Assembly: GCA_963575645.1 (NCBI GenBank)
Contig: OY754467.1
Coordinates: 22,651,001-22,715,000 of the forward strand
DNA length: 64,000 nucleotides
Origin: Xanthostigma xanthostigma
Lineage: Eukaryota > Arthropoda > Insecta > Raphidioptera > Raphidiidae
Direction: 5' to 3'
The stretch's first letter is position 1. Each line of letters begins with the position of its first letter. The notes beneath the pieces were generated by a model. The model searched no databases and was not told the DNA's origin. It worked only from the letters and a program-made list of their open reading frames with translations. Both the position numbers and the translations under genes were made by a program. This document shows, piece after piece, positions 1 to 11,962 of the stretch.

Positions 1-168
1 CTTTTCAAAAATTTTTCTATTTTGCCCCACCCCCATATCGCCACCTCTGTCCATTTGGGGTCACTTTGGACGCTACCAGGGGGCTCTGTACCACTCAAAG
101 GGCCAGATTACCACTCGCCATCCGGTTGCCTCTCCGACACCGGATTGACGTGCCATTGCTTTGAATAC
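1..168 (+). repeat. Interspersed repeat, copy 1 (shared with 23651-23818)
   Basis: This stretch matches 23651-23818 nearly base for base, including the landmarks TTTTGCCCCACCCCCATATC, GCTACCAGGGGGCTCTGTA and CTCGCCATCCGGTTG. It is GC-richer than its surroundings. An open frame crosses it (22-387), but the frame runs past the repeat boundary into unrelated sequence and resembles no family I know, so I treat it as non-coding. The left end lies outside the window. Confidence 0.8.
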
Positions 169-2105
169 ATGGCTAGATACAGATATAAGGGTATCGTTTT
201 CCCCGCCCTCCCCTCTTCAGTTAACGATCCGTCAACGAGCGCTCATGAGAGAGAGAGAATGATGCGGAACGATTGCAGCGTTCTCTCTCTGACTTACAGA
301 CACTTTCACTTATGGCAAGCATACCTGCTAGCGTACTCTAGTACTTATATCTATATGGAAAATAATAATGTCAAAACCTATCTTTAACAGCTGGCAACCC
401 CTGTTTGCGGTCACTTTTACATAGGCAGTCGTATTTCATCGCACACAGAAAAAAAAATAGCTTTAATTTGATATATAAATTATAAATATACGTCATGAGT
501 GAATTTTTTTCCGAAAAATCAATAATATTATTTTAAATAAAAATATTAGCGGCCACATTTTGATAGGCACCCCGGCAAAAATACATTTCTCTATTCCTAA
601 ATATATGTAAAAAATAGATTTTGATTAAATACTAGATCAGTGTAGTAATCTTGCAGCTGGATCTCGGGCTATATGGATTTGCTTTAAAATGATATTACAT
701 GTACAAATTTTTTTACCCAACTTTACTGTACACCAGAAACACCAATCACCGACTTTCAACAGTTTAACGAAACACTATTTGGCGTTTTTTTGCTAAATGA
801 ATTGTGTATTGAACTATATAATAAACTTTAAACGTGCTATTGACCAATCAGTTAACAATGCAATTTTAACCAGTTCAATCCAATCATAAGTCTATAAAAT
901 AATTTTTTAGAATCCATTATACTTTTACTGTTGATACTGTCTGCACCTATCATTAAACTTTGCATTTGTAACGTTTTATTTTTATTATTTCTAAGCTGTT
1001 GGCACATAATTTTTAATATTTACTGATTATTTCTGCATAACGAAATACGAGTATTATATTTATGTATGCACTTTCGAAAATGTATAAATTTTGAAAAAAC
1101 GAGTTTTATTATAAAAAACCTCGTTATAATCGAAGTCAGGAGTCGGTTTTTTTTTTTTGGGGGGGGGGTGTTTGCTTTTTTTTGTCAATATAGAGACCCC
1201 CCCCCTTGTTTTCAAGATCGCTGAACACGATTGTGAGGGTCCCACAATATTTTTCCTCAGCAACCTCTTCAAATTGGCCCTCCTGATTTCCACCCCTTGG
1301 AATAAAATTATAAAGTATTTTGAACACAACAGTTTTTTAGGAAAATTAATTGTCTATAAAAAATCTTTCTTGTTTTTTTCTGTATGTAATACTTTAAGAA
1401 ATTATTACAGGCCTTCATAGATGATCATTTACGTAAAATTTCCCTAGTTTTTTTAGGCGTCTACCTCATTTATTAGGACCTCCATGGGCAATTACATGTT
1501 TGGATTAGGCTTTATCTAATTTAAACTTTCTAGGTCGTCTAGTCTCTGAGCTTTCACGACTGGACAAAAAACTGGCTATTATTAAGCAGATGTTTTCAAT
1601 TTCAAAAAAATGTCGGAAAAACTCTTTGAGTCAAACGCACACTTCAAGTCGAATTGCATCATTGTCTACTTCAAGATTTAATCGATAACACCGGTATTAG
1701 TAGCGTAACATGTCCACTTGATACGAAAGCTGTTTTTAATGTGTTTGTAAAAAATAGATAAGTAGAATGTTGAAAAAATCGGAAAAAACAAAACTTTAAA
1801 CAATATTACAACTTTTTGTATCTGCATTTAGCCGTGGAGATTAAGACTTCAAATGTGACAAAAAATAGAAAAAAACAATGTTTTACAAAACACCGTTAAT
1901 CTGAGACTTCACAGTAAAATTTATCTAATTTAATAACCACTGTCAATTATTTGTTTTAAGAGCACAATATGTAAGAATGATGTACGGCACCTAACCGAGA
2001 TTGTCTCGAGTCTTTAAGATAAAACAACCCTCGTCACATATTTGCTTCTTTGGCTCTCTTCAACACTAAAGCAGCGCTTACATGTCGAACTGTATTTTAT
2101 AGTAA
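169..2105. other. Unresolved AT-rich DNA
   Basis: No gene, RNA or complete mobile element is recognisable. The one structural oddity is a run of about nine G near 1160 facing a run of about nine C near 1200, which could form a hairpin. Overlapping short frames on both strands here are by-products of these homopolymer runs. Confidence 0.5.
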
Positions 2106-2690
2106 ATAGCGGTCCGTCCCGGTTCACCCGGGTGCGATCGATATAATTCTACAAAATGTATTTCGCGGCCCGGCGTCTGAACTAAAAGGTCTGAGCAAGT
2201 TTTGAGCGAATTCTAACAGATGTCGCTACTTGGTACTAAAACAGTTTTTTTGTTTGCTTCTGAACTTAGAGCTTTGAGTAAATTCTATTAGATGTCGTTA
2301 CATGTTACTAAAACAGTTTTTTTGAGAAAAACGAACCGCCATGACTATGTTGTGCGAGCGGAATGGTCAAATTATTACAAGTGATACTGCCGCCAGAGCC
2401 ACTGGCATCATTACTTTCTGGCTAAGATCCTCAATCGAAGCATTTCTTAGAGAATATACAAAAATACAACAGTACCTTCTAAATGACATCATTTGTAGCG
2501 AATGTATTTATAGGTTTGGATAATAATAATCTATCAACTGTTATTTCGATGTCGTTGCCATAGAAATTCTATTACATTTTAAATAATAGTCGCGAACAAC
2601 TACTGTCAATCGTTGTTTTACGTATAACGAAAAAACTGCTTGCTTAGAGTTTATTTGTGTTTTTATTAAATAAATTTGGTACATTCCTCG
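2106..2690. other. Region with a Helitron-like boundary motif and a local duplication
   Basis: Around 2110-2135 the sequence reads AGCGGTCCGTCCCGG followed by an inverted CACCCGGGTG. Read on the minus strand this resembles the GC-rich end of insect Helitron-like elements, but the last bases are CTATT rather than CTRRT, so it is degenerate. Around 2200-2320 two similar segments of about 70 bp (GAGTAAATTCTATTAGATGTCG and its variant, each followed by ACTAAAACAGTTTTTTTG) lie in tandem. The 60-codon frame at 2341-2523 has no recognisable homology. Confidence 0.35.
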
Positions 2691-2815
2691 GCGTTTCGGG
2701 GGATTTTCTTATAACAGGGTGGTGTCGATGCGTTTTTTTTTTATGTGAAGTGAAAAGGGGAGGGCGTTTCGGGGGAGTTCCTTAAAAAACGATAACGGGG
2801 TGATTTTTGCGTTTT
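2690..2815. repeat. Solitary unit of the G-rich minisatellite seen at 32441-32747
   Basis: It shares the layout GTGAAAAGGGGAGGGCGTTT, then GGGGGAGTT, CTTAAAAAACGATAACGGGGT and a T-run, which is the order of the roughly 82-bp unit repeated at 32441-32747. About one and a half units are present. Confidence 0.6.
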
Positions 2816-2910
2816 AAAATTCGCCAAAATCGGAATTGTTGATTCAGTAAATTGTTACCAACAATTTTGCAAAATTTTCCAATTACACAAAATATATTAG
2901 TCAGATTTTT

Positions 2911-3107
2911 TTAATTGGATAGCTTAGAAACATCATCCAAAACGCTAAAATAATGTTCTCTGACAAATAACATGAACCAATTAAAATGTCTGACATCTCG
3001 AATATGTTCGACATATTCGAGGTGTCAGACATTTTAAATGGTTCATGTTATTCGTCAGAGAACATTATTTTAGCGTTTTGGATGAAGTTTCTAAGCTATC
3101 CAATTAA
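2911..3107. repeat. Foldback (inverted repeat) element, about 197 bp
   Basis: The two arms of roughly 90 bp are near-perfect reverse complements. The left arm begins TTAATTGGATAGCTTAGAAAC and the right arm ends GTTTCTAAGCTATCCAATTAA. The centre is itself palindromic (CGAATATG TTCGA CATATTCG). There is no coding capacity. This is a typical shape for a miniature inverted-repeat element or a source of hairpin RNA. I could not define a target-site duplication. Confidence 0.85.
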
Positions 3108-3299
3108 AACAAAAAACAAACAGTATCTATAAATTTTTACATGTCGTCAAAACGACATCTTTCGGAAACTTTAGAGGGAAAACACTCCAAAATCAAGAAA
3201 TGTCATAGAGGAAATAGGTGTCAGACTAGGCCTAATGAAGCCATATACAAAGTTTGGGGAGAGTATGTATCAATAAAATTTTTGCCGACGGGCACTCTG

Positions 3300-3460
3300 A
3301 CTATATCTATTGCACCCGGGTGAAACTAATAAACTATTAAATTTACTAAATCTTTTGTATTCATTTTATCACGTTAATAAAATCCTAAAGTGAGTTTAGC
3401 TAAGAGTTAACACGACATTCATTGACTGTTGGGCGGTACAAAGTTCGCCGGGTCAGCTAG
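3300..3460 (+). mobile_element. Helitron-like 3' terminus
   Basis: The segment ends GGTCAGCTAG at 3460 and is followed by T, as expected for Helitron insertion between A and T. A short hairpin precedes it (GGCG, ten bases, CGCC). Upstream lies CACCCGGGTG, a motif repeated in other Helitron-like fragments in this window. I could not locate the matching 5'-TC end, so the element may begin well upstream, possibly taking in the foldback at 2911-3107. No Rep/helicase coding sequence is present, so it would be non-autonomous. Confidence 0.6.
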
Positions 3461-5763
3461 TAAGATATAAAATTTGAGCTTTGTAAGTAATGTTTAAGTA
3501 TCGGCTCGTCACGTCTCGATAATAATTCAATATTATATTTCTAATAAAGTAACGGAAATAGTGTTTTTTTTTTGCAGTGGTTGAAACGCATTGTATGTTT
3601 CCAGAGTGCAGATTATCACCAACTCCTAGAGTTATGTGCGTTCTTAAACGGAATATGTTTATAAGTTAAAAATCCAAGCGATACTTAATATTTAATAGTT
3701 AATCTCGTCTCAATATTTCGCATCCAGACAGAAATATACTAATTTTAAAATATATACTTTCCAGACTCCAAATAGTGAAAGTCTAAAGCTCAAAAAATAT
3801 GAGTAATTATACAAAAGAAATTTCAGAGACAGGAAGTAAAAATGAATAAATCACAACATAGCGAACTTGCGAAATATGTTTTGTAAATTTTTTCAACAAT
3901 ACAGATTAAATACAAGATCTGTATTGTTGATAACGACTATTGTGAAATATAAATGAATTAAATTTACAGCAACAAGGTGTGAGAAAGTTCGACCTTATTA
4001 CATTACGAGAGTATTGTCACCTTAAAGAAGGCGCGTTCAGCAGACAGAGGGAGGAGCGAGACTTGATCTGAATGACTTACACTGGATTCAGGTGACAATA
4101 ACGTGACAAGGTGTTGTTAACAGGGTTGTAATGAAGTGCGTAACTATGTTCTCGTTCGTATCAATGGATGTATGAATGAACAATGACAGGAGAGAGATGA
4201 ATTTTTTTATTGAAGACTACAAATTTAGGTTTTTTTGAATCTGTACGCGCAGAAGCAATCATGTTTCAGGCTACGGACAACTGTATTTTTGGATTCGGTG
4301 GAAACACGAACCTACTAAATAACAGGACAGGTGAATAAAGAATGTAATCCGGAGATATGTCTCCCTGTTTTCACCAAAGTATATAAGTTTCTTAGAGAAA
4401 TTAAAACCGAAGAGGAACGGCAAATCGAAGTCGAAGGAAGAATGATGTCGGAAATAACAATAATTACTATTTTTAAGTACGTTACCACAATCGACGTCAA
4501 TACATTTTACCGACCCCAATGAAGTCGCAGTGGTAATTTGAAGGGACAATGGAGTGCTGCCTCTGGAACTCGATTTAACAGTTAAGTCGCGAACAAGACC
4601 TTTTCGCATATAGTCTATTTTAAGTCCACATTCACTGAGCTACTCACTGCTGATCCTGAGGAGGAAAATCAACTGGCAGTTAAATATGTACCACCAAGTT
4701 TTCACGCCACAAAGAAAAAATATATCGCTCTTACATATTACAATTATCACTTTAATACTGAACGCCGTAAAATTCACACAGCTTGAAATTGATACGTAAA
4801 AATCGAAGAATCGCCATTTGAGTATTTTAGACAGTATAAAAAAAAAAAGTCATACATTAAGTTAACCCTATTTTATTTTTGACGTCAGGTTACAAGTGTC
4901 ATAAAATGACAAAGAAAAAAAAATTTAAACAGCATACCGATTAGCTGATGGATATAAATTTCAATGAGATAAATGCGGTTTATTAAATAATGTTACGTTT
5001 GCCATTCTGCTGAATTGAAATCTGAAATTCAAGGATACATCTTATTGCTGTCAACAGCAGGAATTTCATATTAGTATCTGATACATTACTACCCCAATAT
5101 TTCCATATGTTCCTGGTGATATAGAGTCTGTTGTCAAACAACTTGACATAAGTAACTTAGGGTACCTATGTTACTTCTTTTCATAACTTCAGGATATTTA
5201 GTCCGCAGGAGATTTTGAATAAGAAATTACATGACGATCCGATTCTCATTTGTTATAGAGCACTTTCAGCTTACAACATTCGTAATTAATGCTGATGTGT
5301 CTTGTAATCTGAAATCGCAACATAACAGCTTTGGGATCTTTTAATTTGAAACTAACAGTTCTGATTCTGTTTGTTACTAGTGTTTCTACTCGAGAATTCT
5401 CGAGAAATTTGTCTTTATTCGAGACGGGAAGAAAACTCAACGCCTCGAGAACTCTAGAAATCAGTTCCGTACGCTAGGTAACTAAAAAAAACAAGCATAT
5501 AACACGTGACGAGTCTAGAGTATTTTGTTGATTTAATTTATCTAATTATTATTTTATATTTAATTAAAGACTGTACACTTGGGAATTGGTAGAGACCCAA
5601 TAATTATAAAAAAGTTAAGTACTACTCTACTCTTCACTTTGTATATATAGTTTGTTTAATTTATTATTTGTTGTTGATAATTTGTTAATTAATAAGTGCA
5701 ATTTATGGTGACTAAAAATTTACTATTTGATTTAATTGATCTCATTTATCAGTCTAATTTGTA
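3461..5763. other. Unresolved AT-rich DNA
   Basis: No gene is recognisable. Small structures include an inverted pair TATTGTCACCT / AGGTGACAATA at 4012-4100 enclosing about 65 bp, and a 16-bp perfect palindrome CTCGAGAATTCTCGAG at 5389-5404. The overlapping open frames on both strands at 4271-4609 show no domain that I know and are most likely chance. Confidence 0.5.
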
Positions 5764-6290
5764 AAAAAACTCGGGTCGCAGTGCGAAACCCTGCCGACAA
5801 TATAGTGTATTTGCTTTTATAGGCAGTGTGGCTCTATTGTATGAGCTTAACTTTGTTTTTGAACAAAATAAAAAAAATTACCCCTTAATACACCCCTTAA
5901 AACAACATTTTTTTAGTTAATTTTAATACTACATATCAATTCAACATCTGTACCAAATTATATACACCCTTCTGTATGTAAATCTATATCAGTAAACTTG
6001 TGTTTTCATAAAATTTGTAAGTCCGGTCCTGTGGGGCCGATTTTTTTTAAATTTTAGCGGCACATTTTAATAATTACTAAAGGGTTAAATTTCAATTTTG
6101 AAACGATTCTGAGCATTTTTTCGGTATTTTTGGGCCCGAAAACTTTTTTCGACCCCTAAATACCACCCTTAACATGTCCCGATTAGGCCCATTTTAAATA
6201 GGCTTCGTGCGGTGATGGATTCCAACGTGTGGACCAAATTTCGTTTAAATCGATTAAGTCTGTCGAGAGTTATCGTGCTAACACATATAT

Positions 6291-6327
<37 letters not shown>

Positions 6328-6490
6328 CATATATATATAAACATTTCCAAAAATGGTGCCAAACTTCTTAGAAACTTATGAAACGTCGAGAAATTTTGGT
6401 CCGACCCCTAGGTCCCGCCATCCGACCGACGCCAATAGTGTAAGTGCCTTATGGCAAATACACTAATAAGTGCCTTATGGCAAATACACT
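5764..6490 (+). mobile_element. Repeat family A, copy 1
   Basis: The copy opens with a T/A-run and ACTCGGGTCGCAGTGCGAAA and closes with GCCTTATGGCAAATACACTA, the last segment being duplicated in tandem here. It is nearly identical over its whole length to 7628-8346. More diverged reversed copies lie at 15675-16067 and 61211-61642, and a fragment at 48838-48933. Near the ends it carries the inverted pair TAGTGTATTTGC / GCAAATACACTA. An (AT)n tract sits inside it. No protein is encoded, which suggests a short non-autonomous element of unknown class. Confidence 0.75.
6283..6341. repeat. (AT)n microsatellite inside family A copy 1
   Basis: A nearly pure AT dinucleotide run with a few interruptions. 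The same tract is present at the equivalent position in family A copy 2 (8152-8216), so it belongs to the element and did not arise independently. Confidence 0.9.
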
Positions 6491-7334
6491 AATAAAGCAA
6501 AAATTTGAAAATAACATCGTGTTCTATTAAAAATATCAAAATTTCTCGATGTAGGTACTCGAAAAACTCAAAAAATCCTGATCGAGTATTCTCGTGCCTC
6601 GGGAAATAAAAAAGGTCGAGAAACCAGAAATTCTAATTTGTTACAGATTCGTAACTCTAGAACAATTATTGACATAACATTTTAAATTCAAAATAGCTTA
6701 CGGAATTAGAAATATTTACGACCCAATGTAGAGTTTGCATAACGTTCTGTATTCCAATTAATTCCCATATTCTACTGAAATGGACGTAGGCATGAAGAAG
6801 ACTAAAAATCAGGCGATATATCAAAACCTTTTCAAAATTTGACAGAATATTTTGTAAAATGTATTTTATAATTCTTATTTTTGTGTAACTAAACCGTTAC
6901 TATTGCTCTGTATGAAAACTTTCCCAGGTTTCCAGAATAGATCTAGTAGTTTTTAGGCGCGAATAGCGTAAGCTAAAGCGCCTATATGTACTCGCTTTGT
7001 CTGTGAATCTGTGAATCTGTGAGTCACGCTTTTTGTATCCAGCGTACAGCCCAAACGACTTAACCGATTTTAAAAAACTTTTTTTTGTTCGATTTGTCTC
7101 CGGGTAACTTAGATCCTAACGTCGCCCGATTTTTGAATTTTTGCTCCAGAGGGGAGCAATTTAGAAAAAACGAAGTTTTTCGCTTATAACTCGCTCAATT
7201 TAAATCAGATCGGTTCGAAACCTGTCTTAAACGAAAGAGGAGAAAATTTTACATAAATTTCGTACAACAGAATTCGCCTAATCATTTTTGTTATACACAT
7301 TTATATAGAAATAAATTCAATCTGATATAACCGA

Positions 7335-8146
7335 TTATTATACCCCCAATCTTTTCGCACTCACAGAGTGTCCAACTAGGCCCGCCGTAGCTCGTCGGCG
7401 TTGAGGGGGGGTTCGATAAAAATTGTAAACTAAACTGCATTGATCTTAATTTATCACGCACTTACTTATATTGTCATTCGTTCAGCAGTAAAAATCAAGC
7501 AACCCTTTTACGGGGATGTTAAGCTTGTGAAAGTATCTTGATTGAGCGCCAAGTCCGAATTTCACTTGCTGATCGACGTCTGCAAATGCGGACTTCACTT
7601 GTAGACGTTGTCTTGTAGATGTTAAACAAAAAAAAACTCGAGTCGCAGTGCGAAACCCTGCCGACAATATAGTGTATTTGCTTTTATAAGCAGTGTGGCT
7701 CTATAGTATGAACTTAACTTTGTTTTTGGACAAAATAAAAAGAATTACTCCCTAATACACCCCTTAAAACAACATTTTTTTACTTAATTTCAATACTACA
7801 TAAAAATTCAACATCTGTACCAAATTATATACAACCTTCAGTATGTAAATCCATATCAGTAAACTTGCGTTTTCATAAAATTTGTAAGTCCGGTCCTGTC
7901 GGGCCGATTTTATTTAAATTTTAGCAGCACATTTCAATAATTACTAAAGGGTTAAATTTCAAATTTGAAGTGATTCTGAGAATTTTTTCCGTATTTTTGG
8001 GCCCAAAAACATTTTTCAACCCCTAAATACCCCCCTTAAAATGGCCCGATCGGGCCCATTTTAAATAGGCTTCTTGCGATGATGAATTCCAACATGTGGA
8101 CCAAATTTCGTTTAAATCGATTAAGTCTGTCGAGAGTTATCGTGGT

Positions 8147-8210
<64 letters not shown>

Positions 8211-8804
8211 TATATAAACATTTCCAAAAATGGTGCCAAACTTCTTAGAAACTTATGAAACGTCGAGAAATTTTGGTCCGACCTCTAGGTCCCGCCATCC
8301 GACCGACGCCAATAGTGTAAGTGCCTTATGGCAAATACACTAATAATAATATACGAAATGACGTTTTCACAATAAATTTTAATAGACAGTCCAAAATATC
8401 GAAAGAAAAAAATAATTGTTACACTCGTTACCCTAGTTACTACAGTACACAAACAATATTCTTTTGGTGACGTAAAACGTTAATGTTGCTTACTTTAATA
8501 TAGTTATTACTTTACACTTTTATTATACTACAGGGAACCAGTATCTTCCCTGATCGCTGACTATTGTTTATCACAACCAAATTGATGCACTTTTTTTTTT
8601 TTAGACTTTATACACTGTTCACTGCTCTAAATTCTTTTCCACCACAAACTACCAAACCGATCCTTCCCAAAACCAACAACTACTCCCTCTCTTTTTTTTT
8701 CCTAACAAACTCTACCTAATGCTTGACTACCACAATTTTGAATTTGAATTATTAAATTTTATCACATGTGCCGTGAGTATAAAGGTTGTCAATAATTGCG
8801 TAAC
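7335..8804. mobile_element. Insertion interrupting element L copy 1
   Basis: In the other two element L copies the leading block runs straight into the middle block (AACCGATGGCAAACATC at 35885, reversed near 27280). Here the join is broken after CCGAT at 7333, and the middle block resumes at about 8808 after another CGAT. That leaves about 1.47 kb inserted, flanked by a possible CGAT duplication. The insert contains family A copy 2 (7628-8346) and unassigned sequence on both sides. I see no clear terminal inverted repeats. Confidence 0.65.
7628..8346 (+). mobile_element. Repeat family A, copy 2
   Basis: Nearly identical to 5764-6490 and in the same orientation, 1.86 kb downstream. It carries the same (AT)n tract at 8152-8216 and the same ending GCCTTATGGCAAATACACTA, here present once. 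The start T-run is followed by CTCGAGTCGCAGTGCGAAA. Non-coding. Confidence 0.75.
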
Positions 8805-9291
8805 ACGATAGCAAACATCTTTCGGTTATCTCTCTCTGTTGCACGGTATAACATGGTAATATAATTATTGCGTATGCTCAGTCTTAAAATAAAATTGGTC
8901 GATAATTTTATTTATGACAATAATGAAATTAAAAGATAGCATTTGTTCAAAAACGGATGCCGTTTCGAATATTTCTGAAATGCAACGCCTTCTAAGTTAA
9001 CAATTTGAATAACTAATTATTAGAACTTAATACTTTGACAGAAGCAAACGTCACTTTTGACATTTCTTATCATTCCGACACCAAGGATGAGCGGATTGAA
9101 ACCAAATTTTGGGAGGATGTTTAATATGCAAATATGAAGTGGCCTATTGTTTTTGGGGAACATCGGCGCATGCGTAAAAGAATATATCTCTTATAATGTT
9201 GTTTTATATAATAATAATATATTTTTTAAGACGGTTTTTACTCTATCTATTTTTACTAGAAATTTTTGTAAATTTTTTGGGGAAAATCGGT

Positions 9292-11138
9292 GCCGTCACT
9301 CTAAATCCAATATGGCGGACTTCTAAAGATGGCGGACTAATGTTATTATGCTTTCCTACAATATGGGTATCAAATGAAAGGGCTTGCTGAGATTAACTCG
9401 AAAAATAAAGTGACGTCAGTCTAAAACCAATATGGCGGACTTTTAAAGAAGGCGGACTAAGTTTTTTATGCTTTCCTACAATATGGGTATCAAATGAAAG
9501 GGCTTGCTGAAAATAACTTGAAAAATAAAGTGACGTCACTCTAAATCAAATACGGCGGACTTCTAAAGATGGCGCACTAATTTTATTATGCTTTCCTACA
9601 ATATGGGTATCAAATGAAAGGGCTTGCTGAGAATAACTCGAAAAATAAAGTTACGTCACTATAAATCCAATATGGCGGACTTCTAAAGATGGCGGACTAA
9701 TTTTATTATGCTTTCCTACAATATGGGTATCAAATGAAAGGGCTTACTGAGAATAACTCGAAACATAAAGTGACGTCACTCTAAATCCAATATGGCGGAC
9801 TTCTAAAGATGGCGGACTAATTTTATTATGCTTTCCTACAATATGGGTATCAAATGAAAGGGCTTGCTGAGAATAACTCGAAAAATAAAGTAACGTCACT
9901 TTAAATCCAATATGGCGGACTTCTAAAGGTGGCGGACTTATTTTATTATGCTTTCCTACAATATAGGTATCAAATGAAAGGGCTTGCTGAGAATAACTCG
10001 AAAAATAAAGTGACGTCACTCTAAATCCAATATGGCGGACTTCTAAAGATGGCGGACTAATTTTATTATGCTTTCCAACAATATGGGTATCAAATGAAAG
10101 GGCTTGCTGAGAATAACTCGAAAAATGAAGTGACGTCACTCTAAATCCAACATGGCGGACTTCTAAAGATGGCGGACTAATTTTATTATGCTTTCCTACA
10201 ATATGGGTATCAAATGAAAGAGCTTGCTGAGAATAACTCGAAAAATAAAGTGACGTCACTCTAAGTCCAATATGGCGGACTTCTAAAGATGGCGGACTAA
10301 TGTTATTATGCTTTCCTACAATATGGGTATCAAATGAAAGGGCTTGCTGAGAATAACTCGAATCATAAAGTGACGTCACTCTAAATCCAATATGGCGAAC
10401 TTCTAAAGATGGCGGACTAATTTTATTATGCTTTCCAACAATATGGGTATCAAATGAAAGGGCTTGCTGAGAATAACTCGAAAAATAAAGTTACGTCACT
10501 CTAAATCCAATATGGCGGACTTCTAAAGATGGCGGACTAATGTTATTATGCTTTCCTACAATATGGGTATCAAATGAAAGGGCTTGCTAAGATTAACTCG
10601 AAAAATAAAGTGACGTCAGTCTATAACCAATATGGCGGACTTTTAAAGATGGCGGACTAAGTTTTTTATGCTTTCCTACAATATGGGTATCAAATGAAAG
10701 GGCGTGCTGAAAATAACTTGAAAAATAAAGTGACGTCACTCTAAATCAAATATGGCGGACTTCTAAAGATGGCGGACTAATTTTATTATGCTTCCCTACA
10801 ATATGGGTATCAAATGAAAGGGCTTGCTGAGAATAACTCGAAAAATAAAGTAACGTCACTTTAAATCCAATATGGCGGACTTCTAAAGATGGCGGACTTA
10901 TTTTATTATGCTTTCCTACAATATGGGTATCAAATGAAAGGGCTTGCTGAGAATAACTCGAAAAATAAAGTGACGTCACTCTTAACCCAATATGGCGGAC
11001 TTCTAAAGATGGCGGACTAATTTTATTATGCTTTCCTACAATATGGGTATCAAATGAAAGGGCTTGCTGAGAATAACTCGAAAAATAAAGTGACGTCACT
11101 CTAAATCCAATATGGCGGACTTCTAAAGATGGTGGACT
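9292..11138. repeat. 120-bp minisatellite array 1 (about 15.4 units)
   Basis: Units of exactly 120 bp run head to tail with few differences and no visible indels. Each has GTGACGTCACTCTAAATCCA, TATGGCGGACTTCTAAAGATGGCGGAC, a T-rich part with ATGCTTTCC, then CAATATGGGTATCAAATG and GGGCTTGCTGAGAATAACTCG. Because 120 is a multiple of 3, a minus-strand frame stays open over many units (9744-10379 and 10746-11192), giving a 40-residue repeating peptide with the core SFDTHIVGKHNKISPPSLEV. I regard this as a consequence of the repeat, not as evidence of a gene. Eleven of 15 unit junctions keep a perfect TGACGTCA palindrome. A three-unit signature at 9301-9660 recurs at 10501-10860. Confidence 0.95.
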
Positions 11139-11147
11139 AAGTTTTTG

Positions 11148-11288
11148 ACGTGATAACGTCTTATAAATTGATGAAACACCAGCTGCACGCACGAAAAAGT
11201 GTAACGTTCCGCCTGACCCTGTGCGCGCAAGCGAGAGCGCAGTAATGTATTATTAAATATGATATTCGAGCGGAATACGTTATCACGT
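11148..11288. mobile_element. Short inverted-repeat element next to array 1
   Basis: It is bounded by perfect 12-bp inverted repeats, ACGTGATAACGT at 11148-11159 and ACGTTATCACGT at 11277-11288. The interior contains TTATAAATTGATGAAACACC and GCACGAAAAAGTGTAACGTT. The reverse complement of that interior part occurs at 31150-31235, again beside pieces of the 120-bp satellite, so this piece travels with element L. I see no target-site duplication. Confidence 0.6.
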
Positions 11289-11329
11289 AAAACTATCGTC
11301 CGTAAACCGACTTTACAGACATCCAATTT

Positions 11330-11760
11330 TTTTATATAATAATGATGTACTTTTTATAATGTTTTATTATTCTACTTTACAAGAAAGTTTTGTAAAATGT
11401 TTTTTGAGGGAAAGTCGGCGCATGCGCAGAAGAGGTATAAGTTATAAAGTTGTTTGTATATAACAATGGTATACTTTTCATAACTGTTTATTATTCGATC
11501 TATTTTTACAAGAGTTTTGTATAATTTTTGGGAAAAATCGGCGCATGCGCAAAAGAGATACATGCCATCGTTGTTTTTTATATAATAATGGTGTACTTTT
11601 TATAATGTTTTATTATTTTATTTTAAAGAAAGTTTTGTAGAAAATTCTTTGAGCTAAAGTCGGCACATATATGTTATAAAGTTGTTTTTATATAATAATT
11701 GGGTACTTTTCATAACGGTTTATTTTTCTATCTGTTTTTACAAGAAAGTTATGAAATTTT
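11330..11760 (+). repeat. Array of about 130-bp units (about three copies)
   Basis: Each unit reads TATATAATAATGGTGTACTTT, a TTTATTATTCTATT part, CAAGAAAGTTTTGTA, then TCGGCGCATGCGCA and a purine stretch. The CGGCGCATGCGC motif is at about 11415 and 11540 and degenerate near 11660. The reverse complement of the same unit is repeated at 26560-26935 and occurs in the family C copies at 45420-45560 and 62690-63010. Confidence 0.75.
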
Positions 11761-11962
11761 TTTTCTAAACTCATAATTTCAGAAATATTTTGAAAAAAAA
11801 TCTGTTGTTCTTTTGTTCTGAAGATGTTAGTTAGGTTTAATTTTTGCATGACACAATAACATATTACATAGAAAACCATGAAATTATTAAAATTATATTT
11901 TCCTTTCTGTGTTTCATTATTTTCAACTGTTATTTTTTTCTTAGAATAAGTAACGTTAAATA

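Noticed and set aside
1150-1210. G-quadruplex at the G-run
   Set aside because: There is one G-run only; it can pair with the nearby C-run as a hairpin, but four G-tracts are absent.
8036-8239. Minus-strand frame with Ile/Tyr runs
   Set aside because: It is the translation of the (AT)n tract inside family A.
9744-10379. 211-codon minus-strand frame as a repeat protein gene
   Set aside because: It coincides exactly with the 120-bp satellite; the open frame follows from a unit length divisible by three, and the homologous array 2 breaks the frame with indels.
9292-11138. CRISPR array
   Set aside because: The 120-bp units are contiguous without distinct spacers, and the sequence is eukaryotic.
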